Shown here: piece after piece, positions 1 through 10,945 of the stretch | Layout of the letters: the number at the start of each line of letters is the position of its first letter | Numbering within the stretch: position 1 is the first letter of the stretch | NCBI GenBank assembly: GCA_018806985.1 | Contig: JADANN010000072.1 | Coordinates: 274,959 to 338,958 of the forward strand | DNA from: Angiostrongylus vasorum | Taxonomy: Eukaryota > Nematoda > Chromadorea > Rhabditida > Metastrongylidae | Direction: 5' to 3' | DNA: 64,000 nt | Notes under the pieces: generated by a model | Database searches by the model: none | The model's input: only the letters and a program-made list of their open reading frames with translations | Told to the model about the DNA's origin: nothing | Program-made: the position numbers and the translations under genes

Positions 1-85
1 GAAATCTCGCTGTAGTTCGCTGCTTGACACTCAGGAACACCTCCTAGCTACGATAAGGTGGTAAACCGTAGGAAGGATTATTCAA
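1..85 (-). repeat. SINE-C family fragment, cut by window edge
   Basis: This matches, in reverse orientation, the head of a roughly 400-bp repeat that also occurs at 24.3, 37.6, 40.1, 51.1 and 57.5 kb. The shared part is the block that reads, on the opposite strand, as GGTTTACC, CCTCATCGTGG and AGGTGTTCC. Only the end of the unit is inside the window. Confidence 0.6.
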
Positions 86-159
86 TTTATAAGCGATAAA
101 ATATCATGTCGTATTTCCGAAGGGGTAACCGGTGGGACCACATATCTACTCTCTTAATT

Positions 160-420
160 GCATATAAGGGGATGGAGAATTGGCTATTGAAAAGACCACA
201 GTAGAAATCGTGAATGATTTTCTCTATTGCATTTCTGGAACTAGTAACTGTTACGCCTAGGCTTCAGAATGCAGTCGGCTTACTCTCGGAATTGGCTGTT
301 TCGACGGGCTTTGCGAATTCACTTCCCAGTCTCTTTAGCTTCGGCCATTAATGCTGCTTTTCTTTCTTTAAGATCTATTAGCAGCAATTCAGGATTTTAG
401 ATCCGCCGGAATACAAAACA
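160..420 (-). mobile_element. RTE-clade LINE fragment (linker between EN and RT)
   Basis: The stretch around 210-300 is recognisably the same as 49150-49290, which lies between the endonuclease and reverse-transcriptase parts of the RTE copy at 47.7-50.2 kb. The shared block includes GAATGATTTTCTCTATTGC. No open frame survives, so this is a short decayed relic. Confidence 0.5.
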
Positions 421-572
421 AGCAAACTAACACCAGAACACTAGATGCAGCTAGTTTGGCAAATCCTTGTGTATAAATTGCTTTATGATTGGTATGATTT
501 ATGATATGGTTTTATGATGGTATGATTCTTTGTGTGTAATAAGGTGCTGAATGTGAATTGTGTGAGTTATGG

Positions 573-810
573 TCACTGTGTATTGCGATGATTGCGGTGA
601 TGAATAGATTGGCGAAATGAGTAGACCACATTATACAAAGGAGCAATTAGACGCGAAACATAAAATTCGACAGAGCACTCCCTGAGGTACACAAAAGGCA
701 CGAAAGAACGACGATGATGGTTTTGAAGTGAGTGCCACGATTCTGGCACTGCAATCAAAAGAGCAAAACTTTTGAAGTGTCTTGGACGAATTTCAAAAAG
801 TCAAAAATGG
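573..810 (+). mobile_element. Degenerate PLE fragment with GIY-YIG remnant
   Basis: Read on the + strand with stops ignored, 573-790 gives a CDDCGDE-x-IGE segment, then KEQLDAKHKIRQSTP, GTQKARK and FEVSATILAL. The same order of motifs is found in the GIY-YIG endonuclease end of the better preserved Penelope-like copies at 3.0 and 13.4 kb. In-frame stops show that it is dead. It is more diverged than the other copies and so probably an older insertion. Confidence 0.6.
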
Positions 811-899
811 ATAGAGAAGACGAATGTATCACTATCACACTTGTCCTGGTGAACGAAATAAAATACTTTATAAAACGGTGAGTAGTTTTTTAATGAAGT

Positions 900-1310
900 A
901 CCCTTTATTCATAATTTTTTCACTTTTTTTTTCATCATAAGGCCCGTCTTCACGTCTACTGTAGAGGTCTCGGCACTTCTCACATTCGATTCGTTTCGTC
1001 GCATCCACTGTCCCAAACGTCTTCGTCTTTTTACGTGTGGCTTCAGCTCCTGTGAGGATTTTCATTTCATGTCGAATGTCGTAGATTGGTGTTTTAGTCG
1101 ATTCTCTTTGGAGTCCTAAGAGAGCCGGGTTGGAGCCTTGGTAATTGGATTGCAGAAGTGATTCTTTTCCGGACAAGTCCGACACCGATTTCTTGACCCT
1201 TGAGGAATGACAAGCTTGTTAAGCTTGCGGCGGGATCGAGCCAGTATCTCGTTCGTGATGACCGTCACTACAAGTGTGTATCCGCTGCTGTTCATTCATG
1301 TAATAGATCT
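900..1310 (-). repeat. SINE-E copy (tRNA-like head at right end)
   Basis: This about 400-bp unit recurs at 18640-19015 and 29100-29500, with partial copies at 21.9 and 31.7 kb. It shares the blocks TTCACGTCTACTGTA, CTCACATTCGATTCGTTTC and GTGTGGCTTC. Read on the - strand, the right end carries an A-box-like and a B-box-like (GATCGAGCC) arrangement. That is best preserved in the 18.9-kb copy, where the reverse strand reads GGTAGTGATG and then GGTTCGATCC. Confidence 0.5.
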
Positions 1311-1339
1311 TAATTAGTATTATAGGCAATTCACCGAAC

Positions 1340-1720
1340 TATATGGACAGTTCTTGATGAGCAGATGCGAGGCTGGTATAAGTTGTGCACGCTGTTGTCG
1401 TTGTTGTTGCTGTTGTTGTTGCTGTTGTTGTTGTTATGGTACGTATTGTCGTTGTTGTTGTGGTACTCATTGTTGTTGTTGGTCGATGGCGGACGTTTCG
1501 GCGATTTCACCTTCCTCACAGCCGTGCTCTTACAAGTGGGATTGGATGCGACAAAAAGGTCCACTTCCTCCACCACTGCTTAAAATGTCGAATTATTCCC
1601 AAATTCATAAAACATACTAAATTGTGTCCCCTCGTAACAGCACGGCTCTGAGGAAGGCGAAATCGCCGAAACGCTTGCCATTGAATCAAGCAACAACAAA
1701 AAACTATTACTAACTTAGCT
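1340..1720. repeat. Foldback element with paired hammerhead-like stem-loops
   Basis: Two inverted copies of one module face each other. On the + strand 1643-1680 reads GGCTCTGAGGA, a perfect 5-bp stem (GGCGA/TCGCC) and then CGAAACG. The reverse of it is at about 1485-1530. The outer left arm is a (GTT)n tract with interspersed CGT, at about 1397-1485, and the outer right arm starts CAAGCAACAACAA, so the arms are roughly complementary. Open frames here are products of the triplet repeat and are not called as genes. Confidence 0.5.
1397..1485 (+). repeat. GTT-rich trinucleotide microsatellite
   Basis: An interrupted run of GTT and GCT/CGT triplets covers this stretch. It produces low-complexity open frames (poly-Cys/Leu/Val on one strand, poly-Asn on the other) that are not credible genes. 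It forms the left arm of the surrounding foldback element. Confidence 0.8.
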
Positions 1721-1810
1721 TCAGCTCACCAATGGCAATTTGCAAGAGCTACGTAAATCAGTTATTAACACATTCTTTGATAAATACTTGATTAATTAAC
1801 TATTAATACC

Positions 1811-2106
1811 GAGGCTGGTGTAGCGCAGTGCTAGAGGTGCCATGAAATGCACATGGATTCGATCCACCACTCCAGGCTCGCTACGCCTTCCATTTCTCCC
1901 TTCCTTAATTGCCAAATTGGTAACAGGCCAATGTCGGAGAATAGCAGCACTGACTCGGTACTTCATTACGCCACCGCGAGTCCATGTATGGACCAGATAT
2001 GCATTCATTCACTTCTAAAGATGTTTAATGAAGTCGAATACACGGCGCACCGCTCGAGGATAGACCAACGCAAAGCACTTTACCCTTTTATTTTTCTAAT
2101 TGTTGA
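1811..2106 (+). repeat. SINE-A, tRNA-derived, near full length
   Basis: The head reads GGTGTAGCGCAGTGCTAGAGG, a plausible RNA polymerase III A box, followed about 35 bases later by GGATTCGATCC, a B box. The body contains TTGCCAAATTGGTA, TAGCAGCACTG and the conserved end GAAGTCGAAT...GGATAGACCAA. This is the best reference copy of a family with about ten members in the window. Confidence 0.7.
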
Positions 2107-2531
2107 TGCCGAGGTTTGTAAAAAGTAGGTGTCCGGGATTATCTTCTATGCGTTCTTTATGCAAGTCAGAGTTATTTTCTAGTCCAATAGCAAGGTGCAT
2201 GTAATCTCGGGTCAAAAACTGATTGCCTAAATTGTAAGTAGAAGAAATATACGTAATACTTGCTATTCCTTTCAGCAGTCTTATTAATCTAATCACTTGT
2301 GGCAACGAAAAGTTTTCACCGCTTGTCGTTTTCACTAATCATCGGCTTTCATGAGTTGGAGGAAAAGTACCGTGGTGAACTGTGAACAGCATAATAATCC
2401 CCTTATGTCAGTTCCCAGGATCGACTTTCTATTAACCTCGGCATTGGAATATGAATGCGTCGTTTTCTTGTTCAGCAATCGCGAGGTTGTTAAACAGCAT
2501 ACATTTACTTCCATAGAAAAACACAATACAA

Positions 2532-2572
2532 TACAACAGTAGCTGACGTTTGGGCAGTATCGCCTTCTTCAG
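2532..2572 (-). ncRNA. Hammerhead-like motif in PLE copy 1 tail, core mutated
   Basis: This is the counterpart of the module at 13935-13975. The strictly required GAAA after stem II is changed: the first G is replaced, giving CCCAAAC on the - strand. If the module is a ribozyme, this copy should be inactive. Confidence 0.4.
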
Positions 2573-4908
2573 AGCCTGGAAGGGCATACTGACATACAAT
2601 TTACTAGGCCAAACGCTTCAATGACACTTACAAAAAGACGAAAAACTCTATGGTAATTACATGGTCAACAGCTTCTCGAAAAAACTCACCGCTTTTTTTA
2701 CGTGCCTTCCCATGAGGAAGATTAGAACAGCTGATTATGGTCGCATAAGGTTGATGACTGCACCATCCCACATCAGAAATTGATGCGAACATACGGGGTC
2801 AGGTCGCGTATGACCTCTGGGCATTCATCCCTGCTATTCATTGTAGGGTTTTTGGCATTTATCCAAAAAGCCTCAAGAAGTTTTCGCGCTGGTGTTCTAG
2901 TCTCCTGCGCAAGGATATTGACTTTTACTTCAAAAATCGTCCCCGCTGTGCTTTTGTATCCTATGCGTGCCTAGTGGGGTACTTTGTCTTAGTTTTCGTT
3001 TGCCATCTAGGTGTTCTTTTATACGGATACACAAAGGCCTGCCCGTTTCGCCAATATATTCATCTCCGCAATTATTACACGAGATCAGGTATATCGTACC
3101 TGAACTCATGCAATCACCGTCCCTGCCGTAAGGGCAGATTACGCAATTTGTTGTTTCGCATAGACGGTCATACAGGCGGTTACGAACTAACTGACGACGT
3201 AGAGTAGCCGGTGGTATTTCAACTATCGCTACCGATTCCTCTAGACCTGCCCTTCTTAAGCATCGTTTAATCGCTACGCTTACTTCATCGCTAATAAAGG
3301 GCAGCATAAACGGGACTTTCTTTTTTTGGCCAAGTGTTTCGCTTGGGCGCATCGCTCTCCTTCTAAACTTATCTCGTGGGGGTTACTATTTCGTAGCCAT
3401 TGGAGATGGCTATTTGCCGAGCCAAGTCGCGCGATTCTTCCTTTAGTTCCCCGGTTGTGCACACAGAGGTGGCTGTTCGAAACATGTTTCTCACAAGCGC
3501 CCTCTTTGTGTGTGAAGGAGTGGGAAGAAAGGAAGTGAACGAGGATGTTCTTGTTACTTGGCTTTCGGTACCACTTTGTCAGGTAACCGCTACTTGATAG
3601 ACTTATTTGGACGTTTAAAAACGGAAGCCAGTCTTTTCTCGGTTTCTCCCGGGTGAACTTAATGTACTCAGACTGCTCGTTCAATAATTCAAAGCATTTG
3701 TCCATCTCCTCCTGCGTAGAGAAGATGACAAAACAATCATCTACATATCTGCAGTAGAGTAGTGGCCGGAGATCGAGAGCAGGGGCTTCTATCTTAGACA
3801 TAAACACAATGGCAAGGCTTGGTGCCAGTCGCTGTCCCATAGCCAACCCCCTTATTTGCGCAGAAATATTTCCCAGACCATCTGAAAATCGAGCAGTTTA
3901 GGCACTCCTTTAGGAGAGCCATTAGCTGCTGAATGGACAAAGCCATGCATATTTATTCTTCCTTCATGTTTAACAAGAAGTTCGAAGATGGCTTGCATTG
4001 CGGAGTCATTCGATACGTTGGTGTACAACGCAGTAACGTCGAAGGACTCCATCACGTACGCGTTATTAGGAGACGCGTTACGTAGACGTTCTAGGAACAT
4101 TTGGGTGTTTGTGAGGTGAGCTGGAATATGGTTAAGCAACTGGGTAAGTATTAGGCTTAAAAACCAGGTTATTCTATCCATTGGCCCGTCTACGCAGCTG
4201 ATGATGGGTCTAACCTTAAATGATGACGGATTGGTTGACGCAAGATCATCAGGTGATACCAACTTATGTGTTTTAATAAGTAGGTATAGGACGGGACATG
4301 TTGGTGTATCGATTTTAAAGTGCGAAATAACCGATGGTTTTAAACCTGCAGCCTTTGCCACACTGACCCATTGATTGTTTAGCTTTCGGTATTGACTTTT
4401 TGTATTCCTTTTCAGAGGATGGGCGATAGAGGGTAGCATCACTTAAAGGAACATCCGTATAAAAGAACACCTAGATGGCAAACGAAAAACTAAGACAAAG
4501 TACCCCACTAGGCACGCATAGGATACAAAAGCACAGCGGGGACGATTTTGAAGTAAAAGTCAATATCCTTGCGCAGGAGACTAGAACACCAGCGCGAAAA
4601 CTTCTTGAGGCTTTTTGGATAAATGCCAAAACCCTACAATGAATAGCAGAGATGAATGCCCAGAAGTCATACGTGACCTGACCCCGTATGTTCGCATCAA
4701 TTTCTGATGTGGGATGGTGCAGTCATCAACCTTATGCGACCATAATCAACTGTTCTAATCTTCCTCATTGGAAGGCACGTAAAAAAGCGGTGAGTTTTTT
4801 CGAGAAGCTGTTGACCATGTAATTACCATAGAGTTTTTTCGTCTTTTTTGTAAGTGTCATTGAAGCGTTTGGCCTAGTAAATTGTATGTCAGTATACCCT
4901 TCCAGGCT

Positions 4909-4950
4909 CTGAAGAAGGCGATACTGCCCGAAACGTCAGCTACTGTTGTA
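4909..4950 (+). ncRNA. Hammerhead-like motif, right arm of PLE copy 1
   Basis: CTGAAGA is followed by a short GGC/GCC stem, CGAAAC, and a helix made from ACGTCAG and CTGTTGT that ends in GTA. One extra C lies in stem II compared with the other copies. Confidence 0.4.
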
Positions 4951-4977
4951 TTGTATTGTGTTTTTGTATGGAAGTAA

Positions 4978-5195
4978 AATCCCTTATTGTCATCATTCTG
5001 TTTCAGCACCGGTACATCGCCCCATTGTTTTGCGATAAAAAAATGTCCACTGTTCAATTTGCAGTAAATAACTAGTTTGGGAAGTTCTTTTTTGTTTTTC
5101 TGCAGCTGCCAATGAAATGGGTCGCTCTCTTCAGTAAGTTCGCTGCCGAAGGAAGACCTTAATAAGAAGGCCACAGAAGAGCAGAAAATCACTTA
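4978..5195 (-). pseudogene. Possible host exon interrupted by PLE copy 1
   Basis: An ATG-initiated frame on the - strand (5192 downward) encodes a short hydrophobic start and then a K/D/E-rich stretch ending ...VLKQNDDNKG right at the PLE junction. Across the insertion, the left flank (2395 down to 2335) continues in the same frame once one copy of the target duplication is removed, ending at a stop near 2335. No family is recognised. It could be a real exon split by the transposon or a chance open frame. Splice sites are not clear. Confidence 0.25.
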
Positions 5196-5199
5196 ACCT

Positions 5200-6400
5200 C
5201 TGGAGAGTATGATAGATTCGTCAATGTGTCAAACGTACTTTTCAGGCCTTTAGATTGTGCCTAATGTTTTTGCTGATAAAATAGATTACTGGCCTAATCT
5301 TGTACAACCTGTTACGTCAGTCACACCTTGCGTTGTCAATAAAGTGGAAGTTTACCAACAGATTTCCAAATTCCTCTCCGTTCGAACAGTAGCTGCAACA
5401 AGGTGGCCTGCAAAAGTACCCACTCCAACAATCTCTCAAATGTGGTAGCTGCAATTCCATCTTATTGCAAAGAGCGATAATTCTTCTCATCTCGTTAACA
5501 CATGTCCTTTGTCATGGCATATCCTTCTCTACAGCTTATTTATTCGCCTCCTTCACTACTAGCTTCCTTAAATTAATTCAGAACGAGAAGTAAGAAATAA
5601 CATTGCAAGTAGAAAAGTAGGTGGCACCAAGATGAAGGTGGGTGAGAAGGAGCTAAAGAAAATATAATGATTGAAGCGGTGAAAGAAGTACAGACTGACG
5701 ACAACCTCACAAGGAAGAGCCTTATAGTTTTCTAGAACATTCTCTAAGATTAATCGAGCAATAACATTCTTTATTTAATAAAAATTGTGGAAAGCTCTGC
5801 CATTTTATAGACGTTACCAATGTCCGCACCTTTTTGTCGGCCTTCATATCCAACCCGTACGAATTCGAGGGCAGTTACTCCTTTCAACAATCGTTTCTCA
5901 GCTCACGATGAACATCATCAACTGGGATAAAACCATCCAGAGTTTATAAATTTTCGGTAACAAAACGATATATGAATATTTCCTACTATTTATGTTTCTA
6001 CTAACAAAACTACCTATTACTACAATATATTTCACATGTCCTCTACCGAAGAATCATCGTTTATTGTCGAAAGAACGAGCAGTTGCCATGTTTAGCACTT
6101 TTGAGAGAAGGTGACCTCTTTGAAACTCATTTATGAAAGGAAACAATGGCCGGTATGACACTAGCGAGACTATTTTCTTTTCGATCGTTTATTTTCCTGC
6201 ACCAAAGCTCTTTTTTGTCACACTCTTGTATAATTATTTGGTAGCATATCTAATGTAGATCATTCAATGGATTTCCATCCAATGCATTATCAATGCGCAA
6301 TTCGTTCAGCGATAGGTCTCCTCTAATAATTTCTCACAAAAAGATTTACAAAGACCTTTTTCTTAACTAGTTCATTTCGTAGACAAAGCACTGTCGCTTT
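5200..6400. other. No gene recognised
   Basis: AT-rich sequence. I saw no exon with matching splice sites, no RNA gene and no copy of the repeat families found elsewhere in the window. Confidence 0.5.
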
Positions 6401-6840
6401 GGAGAGGGTATGCACCATAGAGACCGTTGCCGATTGGTAGCGAACAAAGAGCTCGTTGCAGTACCTCAGCTTCTTCCGTTTGTGAGAACATGGTATATCA
6501 TCGCTTCAGTAGAGCCATTGGGGGCCTCCCATGTCCAGCGGAGGCTTTCTTCACGAAAACGAGTTTTCATGGAAGACGAGTGTCACAGACAAGAGCATTG
6601 CAAGACGATTTCTGTCCTCATTTTTTCACTTTTTCCCTAATACAAATTTTCTGATCCTCTATTCGCTCTCGTTGCCCTTTCCTGTTCCAGCGTTGAAGTC
6701 TCCGACAACAAATTTATGATACGATTTATTACTCCTGATAAATTTCTCCAAATGAGAATAGAATGCATCTAATTCGTACTCGTGAGTTGCATCTGTCGGG
6801 GGTACCATCTGATCATAGTGATCTTTCTATGACTCATTGG
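6400..6840 (-). mobile_element. RTE-clade endonuclease-domain relic
   Basis: Read on the - strand, 6790-6670 gives ELDAFYSHLEKFIR...KFVVGDFNAGTGKGNESE. This contains the GDFNA motif of apurinic-like endonucleases of RTE LINEs. Downstream, NRLAMLL...HENSF and PPLDMGGPQWLY correspond to the usual NRL...NSFF...RWTWESPNG part of the same domain. Stops interrupt it. It lies at lower coordinates than the RT relic at 8.0-9.5 kb, which is the wrong order for one - strand element, so the two are separate insertions. Confidence 0.65.
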
Positions 6841-7515
6841 TTGAGGACGAACGACGAATACGGGAGGTGAGGGAGGATCTCGTACGAGTCAACAACAAGG
6901 ACAATGAACGCTTTGAAAAGAAAGCCTATGCCATCGACAATTGGGGACGGGACCTTTTCTCTGCTGATTACAGCAGTTTGTTTAGTTGGTTTATGTCGGT
7001 TTTCATGCTTTCTGTTTTTCGCACAGCGATAACATAGAATTCGATGCGATGTGCGGTTCTAAGAACGACGTGAAATTCAACGTCTGAGGAGAACATTCTA
7101 ATATTATACGTGGAGAGTGAGGAACAATCTGCAAGGCGTGTCGTATGCGTGTTTGTCAGATCCGTTTCCAGTGACGTCCTAGGTTACCTGAGACGTTGTG
7201 GCCCCTCATCAGTCGTGTCACCTCCCTAACATCATATACAGGAGCACCCAGTGTGCGGTGTAGGGAGCTGGCCTATTGCTGGTTTTACAATTTCATCTTC
7301 CTGGAGTCCTGTAACGACGCAAGTGCGTTTTCAGGTCTTCACCACAATATGGACCAGAGGGAAATATCTTTTCGGCAGCAATTCTTTCATTCGATCTTTC
7401 TAGTCGTTGATTCGGACACGCATTTGAACCCGAAATCAGAAAAGAAGGTGGAAATGAAAAAGCGCCGGCCGCTTAAGGACGACGTAGAAAGCGAAACTCT
7501 GAGTGACATTTAGTG
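6840..7515 (+). other. Two weak exon-like open frames
   Basis: 6837-7037 contains a charged, coding-like run (ERFEKKAYAIDNWGRDLF). 7346-7513 contains another (KSEKKVEMKKRRPLKDDVE) ending at a stop after LSDI. TTTTCAG precedes the second near 7335. No family is recognised and no connection between them could be shown. They could be relic exons or chance. Confidence 0.2.
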
Positions 7516-7999
7516 GGTGAAATAAGAGAATGTACAGCAACACTGGTTCGTTCAACAAATTGCTAATCGCAACGTAGCGCTATGGTTTGAACGTGTCCTA
7601 AAATTTTGTAACAAAACAGTAAACGAAAATACGAATTTGCGGAAATAATAGCAAAATGCCTAGATAATAAGAGTATTAGTAAATTTAAGAAGACAGACTG
7701 CATCGCTAATTTGATATGTTGTTGAAATCTGGGATGTCATAGAAAACACGGAAGAAATAAGGGAAAGTAGGGAGAAATGATCAATACGAGACATTGCCCT
7801 GTTCAGCAAAGCCAGAAGTGTAGGAAAAAGTAAATAAACAGGTAAAAAAATAGCAAAGGTGGCATTTGAAATGAGTAAAACTATTTAACCCAGAGAGCTT
7901 CATGAGTAGAAAATGAAAGCATTGGAGTTCTCGGTGCATGGACATCGTAACGCCTTTGTAAAATCTCAAAGACTAATCGACATTTTCTTATGGAAAATA

Positions 8000-9505
8000 C
8001 GCTCACAGAGGCCGCTAGTTAATCTTCCCTTTCTCCTGGCTGCGTGCACTAATAGCCCAGTGGTTCTGCTTGCTCTAGGAACTCACTGAGCATCATATCG
8101 GACTTTTGTTTTAGTGAACGGATCTGACTATCGGGTCGGTGGTCTTCCTGCGGTAAGTTTGACATCCCTAGGAATCCAGTCACTAACGGCTGTTCTCTAT
8201 CGGTTGTCGTTCACACGCATAACGTGTCCGCCCCACCTTATCTTCGACTGTTTGGCTTTCAGAGCGGTATCTTTGATTTTTGATCGTTGACCCAAGTTAG
8301 AGCTTCGGACCCCATCCCTTACTTGTGTGAAACGGGATACTCTTAGCATCGTCCTTTCGACCGCATGTTCAATAATGCTGAGTAATTTTTCTATCTTGTT
8401 TACGAAACGACCAGGTTTCTGACGCATATGTTAACGCAACAATTACTGTTGAGCCAAAAAGGTGAGCACGGAGTCGGGTGTTCTTTGTCTTCTTCACTAC
8501 ATCCTCGATGCCCTTGACAGCTCTCCAAGCCGCTCGTTTCTTTCTGCTCAGCTTTGGAGCTAAGTCGTTCATCATGTTGATTTCTCGACCACGATAGACG
8601 TAACTGGAGCATTCGGATATATTCGTTCCATTGAGCGTGAATGGGGCATACGAAACCAGTCCGTTCCTCAGGAACATCGTTTTTGTGAGATTTAGTCGAA
8701 AACCAATCTTTCCACAGACTGTATCAAAGTCGGCAAGCATTCGTTCCGCATGGCTAATGTTTGGTATTATAGGAACGATGTCATCTACAAGGCAAAGATG
8801 AAGTAATTGACGACCACCCATTTTCAGCCCCCATGTTGTCCCATTCCAACGTTCACATGACGTTCTCCAGGGTAGCAGTAAAATTTGGAGAGTTGGCATT
8901 GCCCTGCGTAACCCCACTTTTGCAGTCGATGTCAATACCGTTGTAGAATGGTGATATTGCAGTTGTAAAAGTTTATATAGCCCATGAACAACCTTCATGT
9001 ACTGAGAACGGTCGCGACGGCTTTCCAGGGCTTCCATGATTAGTCTATCTCAAATGAGTCAAAAGCTTCCATTAAATCGATGAAAGTGACACAGAGCGGT
9101 CCCTTGTACTCTTCCGATACTTGTATAAGTATTGTTATCGTGTGGATGTGGTCCATTATAATGAACCCCTTTTCGAGACCCTGCTTGACCACATTTCTTT
9201 GTCTTTCGTTCAGTGTTCTGCTAATCCTGCCTCGGATGACTCGAGAGAAGAGTTTGTAAACGACAGACAGTAAGCAGATTGGGCGTCCGTTCCCCACATC
9301 GTGAAAGTCACGCTTCTTGAACCATAACGCAGTCCTGCGGGTCTTCCATTTAACAGGAAACCTGCATTTTAACCTAAAACGTGTGATGAGTCGGACAGGT
9401 GTGTTTATGAAGACTGGTGGAAGGTTCTTTAGGTGTTCAAATTTTATCCTTTCCGGAGATTCTTCACTGACACAGTAACAATCTGGATTTCTGAACGAAG
9501 ACACG
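8000..9505 (-). mobile_element. RTE-clade LINE, RT domain and 3' end, dead
   Basis: On the - strand, 9504-9040 encodes the front of an RTE reverse transcriptase (KKRDFHDVGNGRPICLLSVVYKLFSRV, then the FIDLMEAFDS catalytic region). 9037-8369 encodes the rest (CLVDDIV in place of the usual FADDIV, NISHAERMLADFDTVCGKIG, LTKTMFLRNGLV, ALTYASETW). 8427-8197 gives the C-terminal TQVRDGVRSS...KIRWGGHVMRVNDNR. The frames are separated by stops and shifts. The first Asp-box residue is altered to LVDD. The endonuclease half is absent, as expected for 5' truncation of a target-primed LINE. Confidence 0.8.
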
Positions 9506-9509
9506 AGGT

Positions 9510-9730
9510 TATTATCAATATGATTGTGTGAACAATTTCGGAGCTTTCGCCTTTTTCAGAGTCGCGGTGATTCAGATCGAGTATTAAGAAGCAATCGATC
9601 AGTGTGGATGTCTCTATTGTAGTGGTTAGATGTCCTCTGGAATACACATATAGACCGAGTTCGATTCCGTCACCACTGAGCACTCGTCTGAATGCATACA
9701 TTAGTAAATCACCAGAAGTCGTCTCACATG
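9510..9730 (+). repeat. tRNA-like SINE fragment
   Basis: GTGGTTAGATGTCC at about 9618 resembles an A box, and GAGTTCGATTCCG about 45 bases later resembles a B box. Upstream, the reverse strand has CTGAAAAAGGCGAAAGC and CCGAAA, a decayed version of the stem-loop module seen in family F and the PLE tails. Confidence 0.35.
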
Positions 9731-10092
9731 TCAAGTATGCATACTACACCACTTAGATGGCTAGTGAAGGCGAATACATGTCGTAACTCTAAGAGACTGA
9801 TCAATACTTGATTTTTACACGCAGATTTCAACCAAATTCTCGTGATGACGTCTCCAATATATTTATTCTTTGATCGAAAAGCAGGTCATCATGAAACGAT
9901 TTAGTAAAAGCACCAAATTAAAATAAAGTTTAGAGTTGTTCAGCGTTTTTTAGTAGACAACACTGATATCGCGTGAATTCTTAACAGTGATGAAAAGATG
10001 AGGAGAGTTCCTTGAATGCGTCGTTTTCTTGTTCAGCAATCGCGAGGTTGTTAAACAGCATACATTTACTTCCATAGAAAAACACAATACAA

Positions 10093-10133
10093 TACAACAG
10101 TAGCTGACGTTTCGGCAGTATCGCCTTCTTCAG
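10093..10133 (-). ncRNA. Hammerhead-like motif, inverted left tail of PLE copy 2
   Basis: The reverse strand gives the complete module: CTGAAGA, the GGC/GCC stem, CGAAAC, and the long third helix ending in GTA. The core is intact. Confidence 0.45.
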
Positions 10134-10904
10134 AGCCTGGAAGGGTATACTGACATACAATTTACTAGGCCAAACGCTTCAATGACACTTACAAAAAGAC
10201 GAAAAACTCTATGGTAATTACATGGTCAACAGCTTCTCGAAAAAAACTCACCGCTTTTTACGTGCCTTCCAATGAGGAAGATTAGAACAGTTGATTATGG
10301 TCGCATAAGGTTGATGACTGCACCATCCCACATCAGAAATTGATGCGAACATACGGGGTCAGGTCACGTATGACTTCTGGGCATTCATCTCTGCTATTCA
10401 TTGTAGGGTTTTTGGCATTTATCCAAAAATCATCAAGAAGTTTGTGCTTTGCGGTTTTAGCATCCTAGCTGGCAAACGAAAAGAAAGAGAAAGTATCCGA
10501 CTAGGGACACATGGGAAACAAAAACATAGCGGAAACGATGTTGATATAAAAGTCACTATACTCGCGCAGGATTCTCAAGCACAAACGCGCAAAGTTCTTG
10601 AGGGTTTTTTGCATAAATACTAAGAACCCTAGAATGAATAGCAGGGGATGAATGGCCAGACGTCATACGCGACGTAACCCCGTATGTTGTTCGCTTCAAG
10701 TTCTGATGTGGGATGGTGCAGTCATCAACCTTATGCGACTATAAACAGCTGTTCTAATCCTGCTCATTCGAAGTCACGAAAAAAAGTGGTGGGTTTTTCG
10801 AAAAGCTGTTGCTCGTGCAATTACCATAGAGTTTTTCGTCTTTTTGTAAATGTCATTGAAGCGTTTGGCCTAGTAAATTGTATGTCAGTATACCCTTCCA
10901 GGCT

Positions 10905-10945
10905 CTGAAGAAGGCGATACTGCCGAAACGTCAGCTACTGTTGTA
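10905..10945 (+). ncRNA. Hammerhead-like motif, upstream terminal repeat of PLE copy 2
   Basis: The core and helices are the same as at 13935-13975, with no core change. The two direct copies lie about 3 kb apart and bracket the coding part, where terminal repeats of PLEs sit. Confidence 0.5.

Larger units (their letters stand above)
2411..4977 (-). mobile_element. Penelope-like element copy 1 (foldback, dead)
   Basis: On the - strand from 4442 down to about 2411 this carries the PLE reverse transcriptase and then the GIY-YIG endonuclease. RT core: RPIISCVDGP, SFDVTALYTNV and the catalytic YVDD, at roughly 4260-3730. Endonuclease: GTIYLISCNNC...YIGETGRP, at about 3120-3010. The frame is broken near 3850 and again in the 3350-3280 overlap, and the N-terminus is missing. 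From 4441 to 4977 a second, oppositely oriented 3' end is joined head to head, so the whole insert is a foldback. Imperfect duplicated target sequence (about 15 bp, AATCCCCTTATGTCA / AATCCCTTATTGTCA) flanks it at 2396-2410 and 4978-4992. PLE RTs are telomerase-related retrotransposon enzymes. This copy cannot encode a full protein. Confidence 0.85.

Noticed and set aside
1331..1651. Several overlapping open frames in both strands
   Set aside because: They are products of the GTT/CAA triplet tract and contain only homopolymeric runs.
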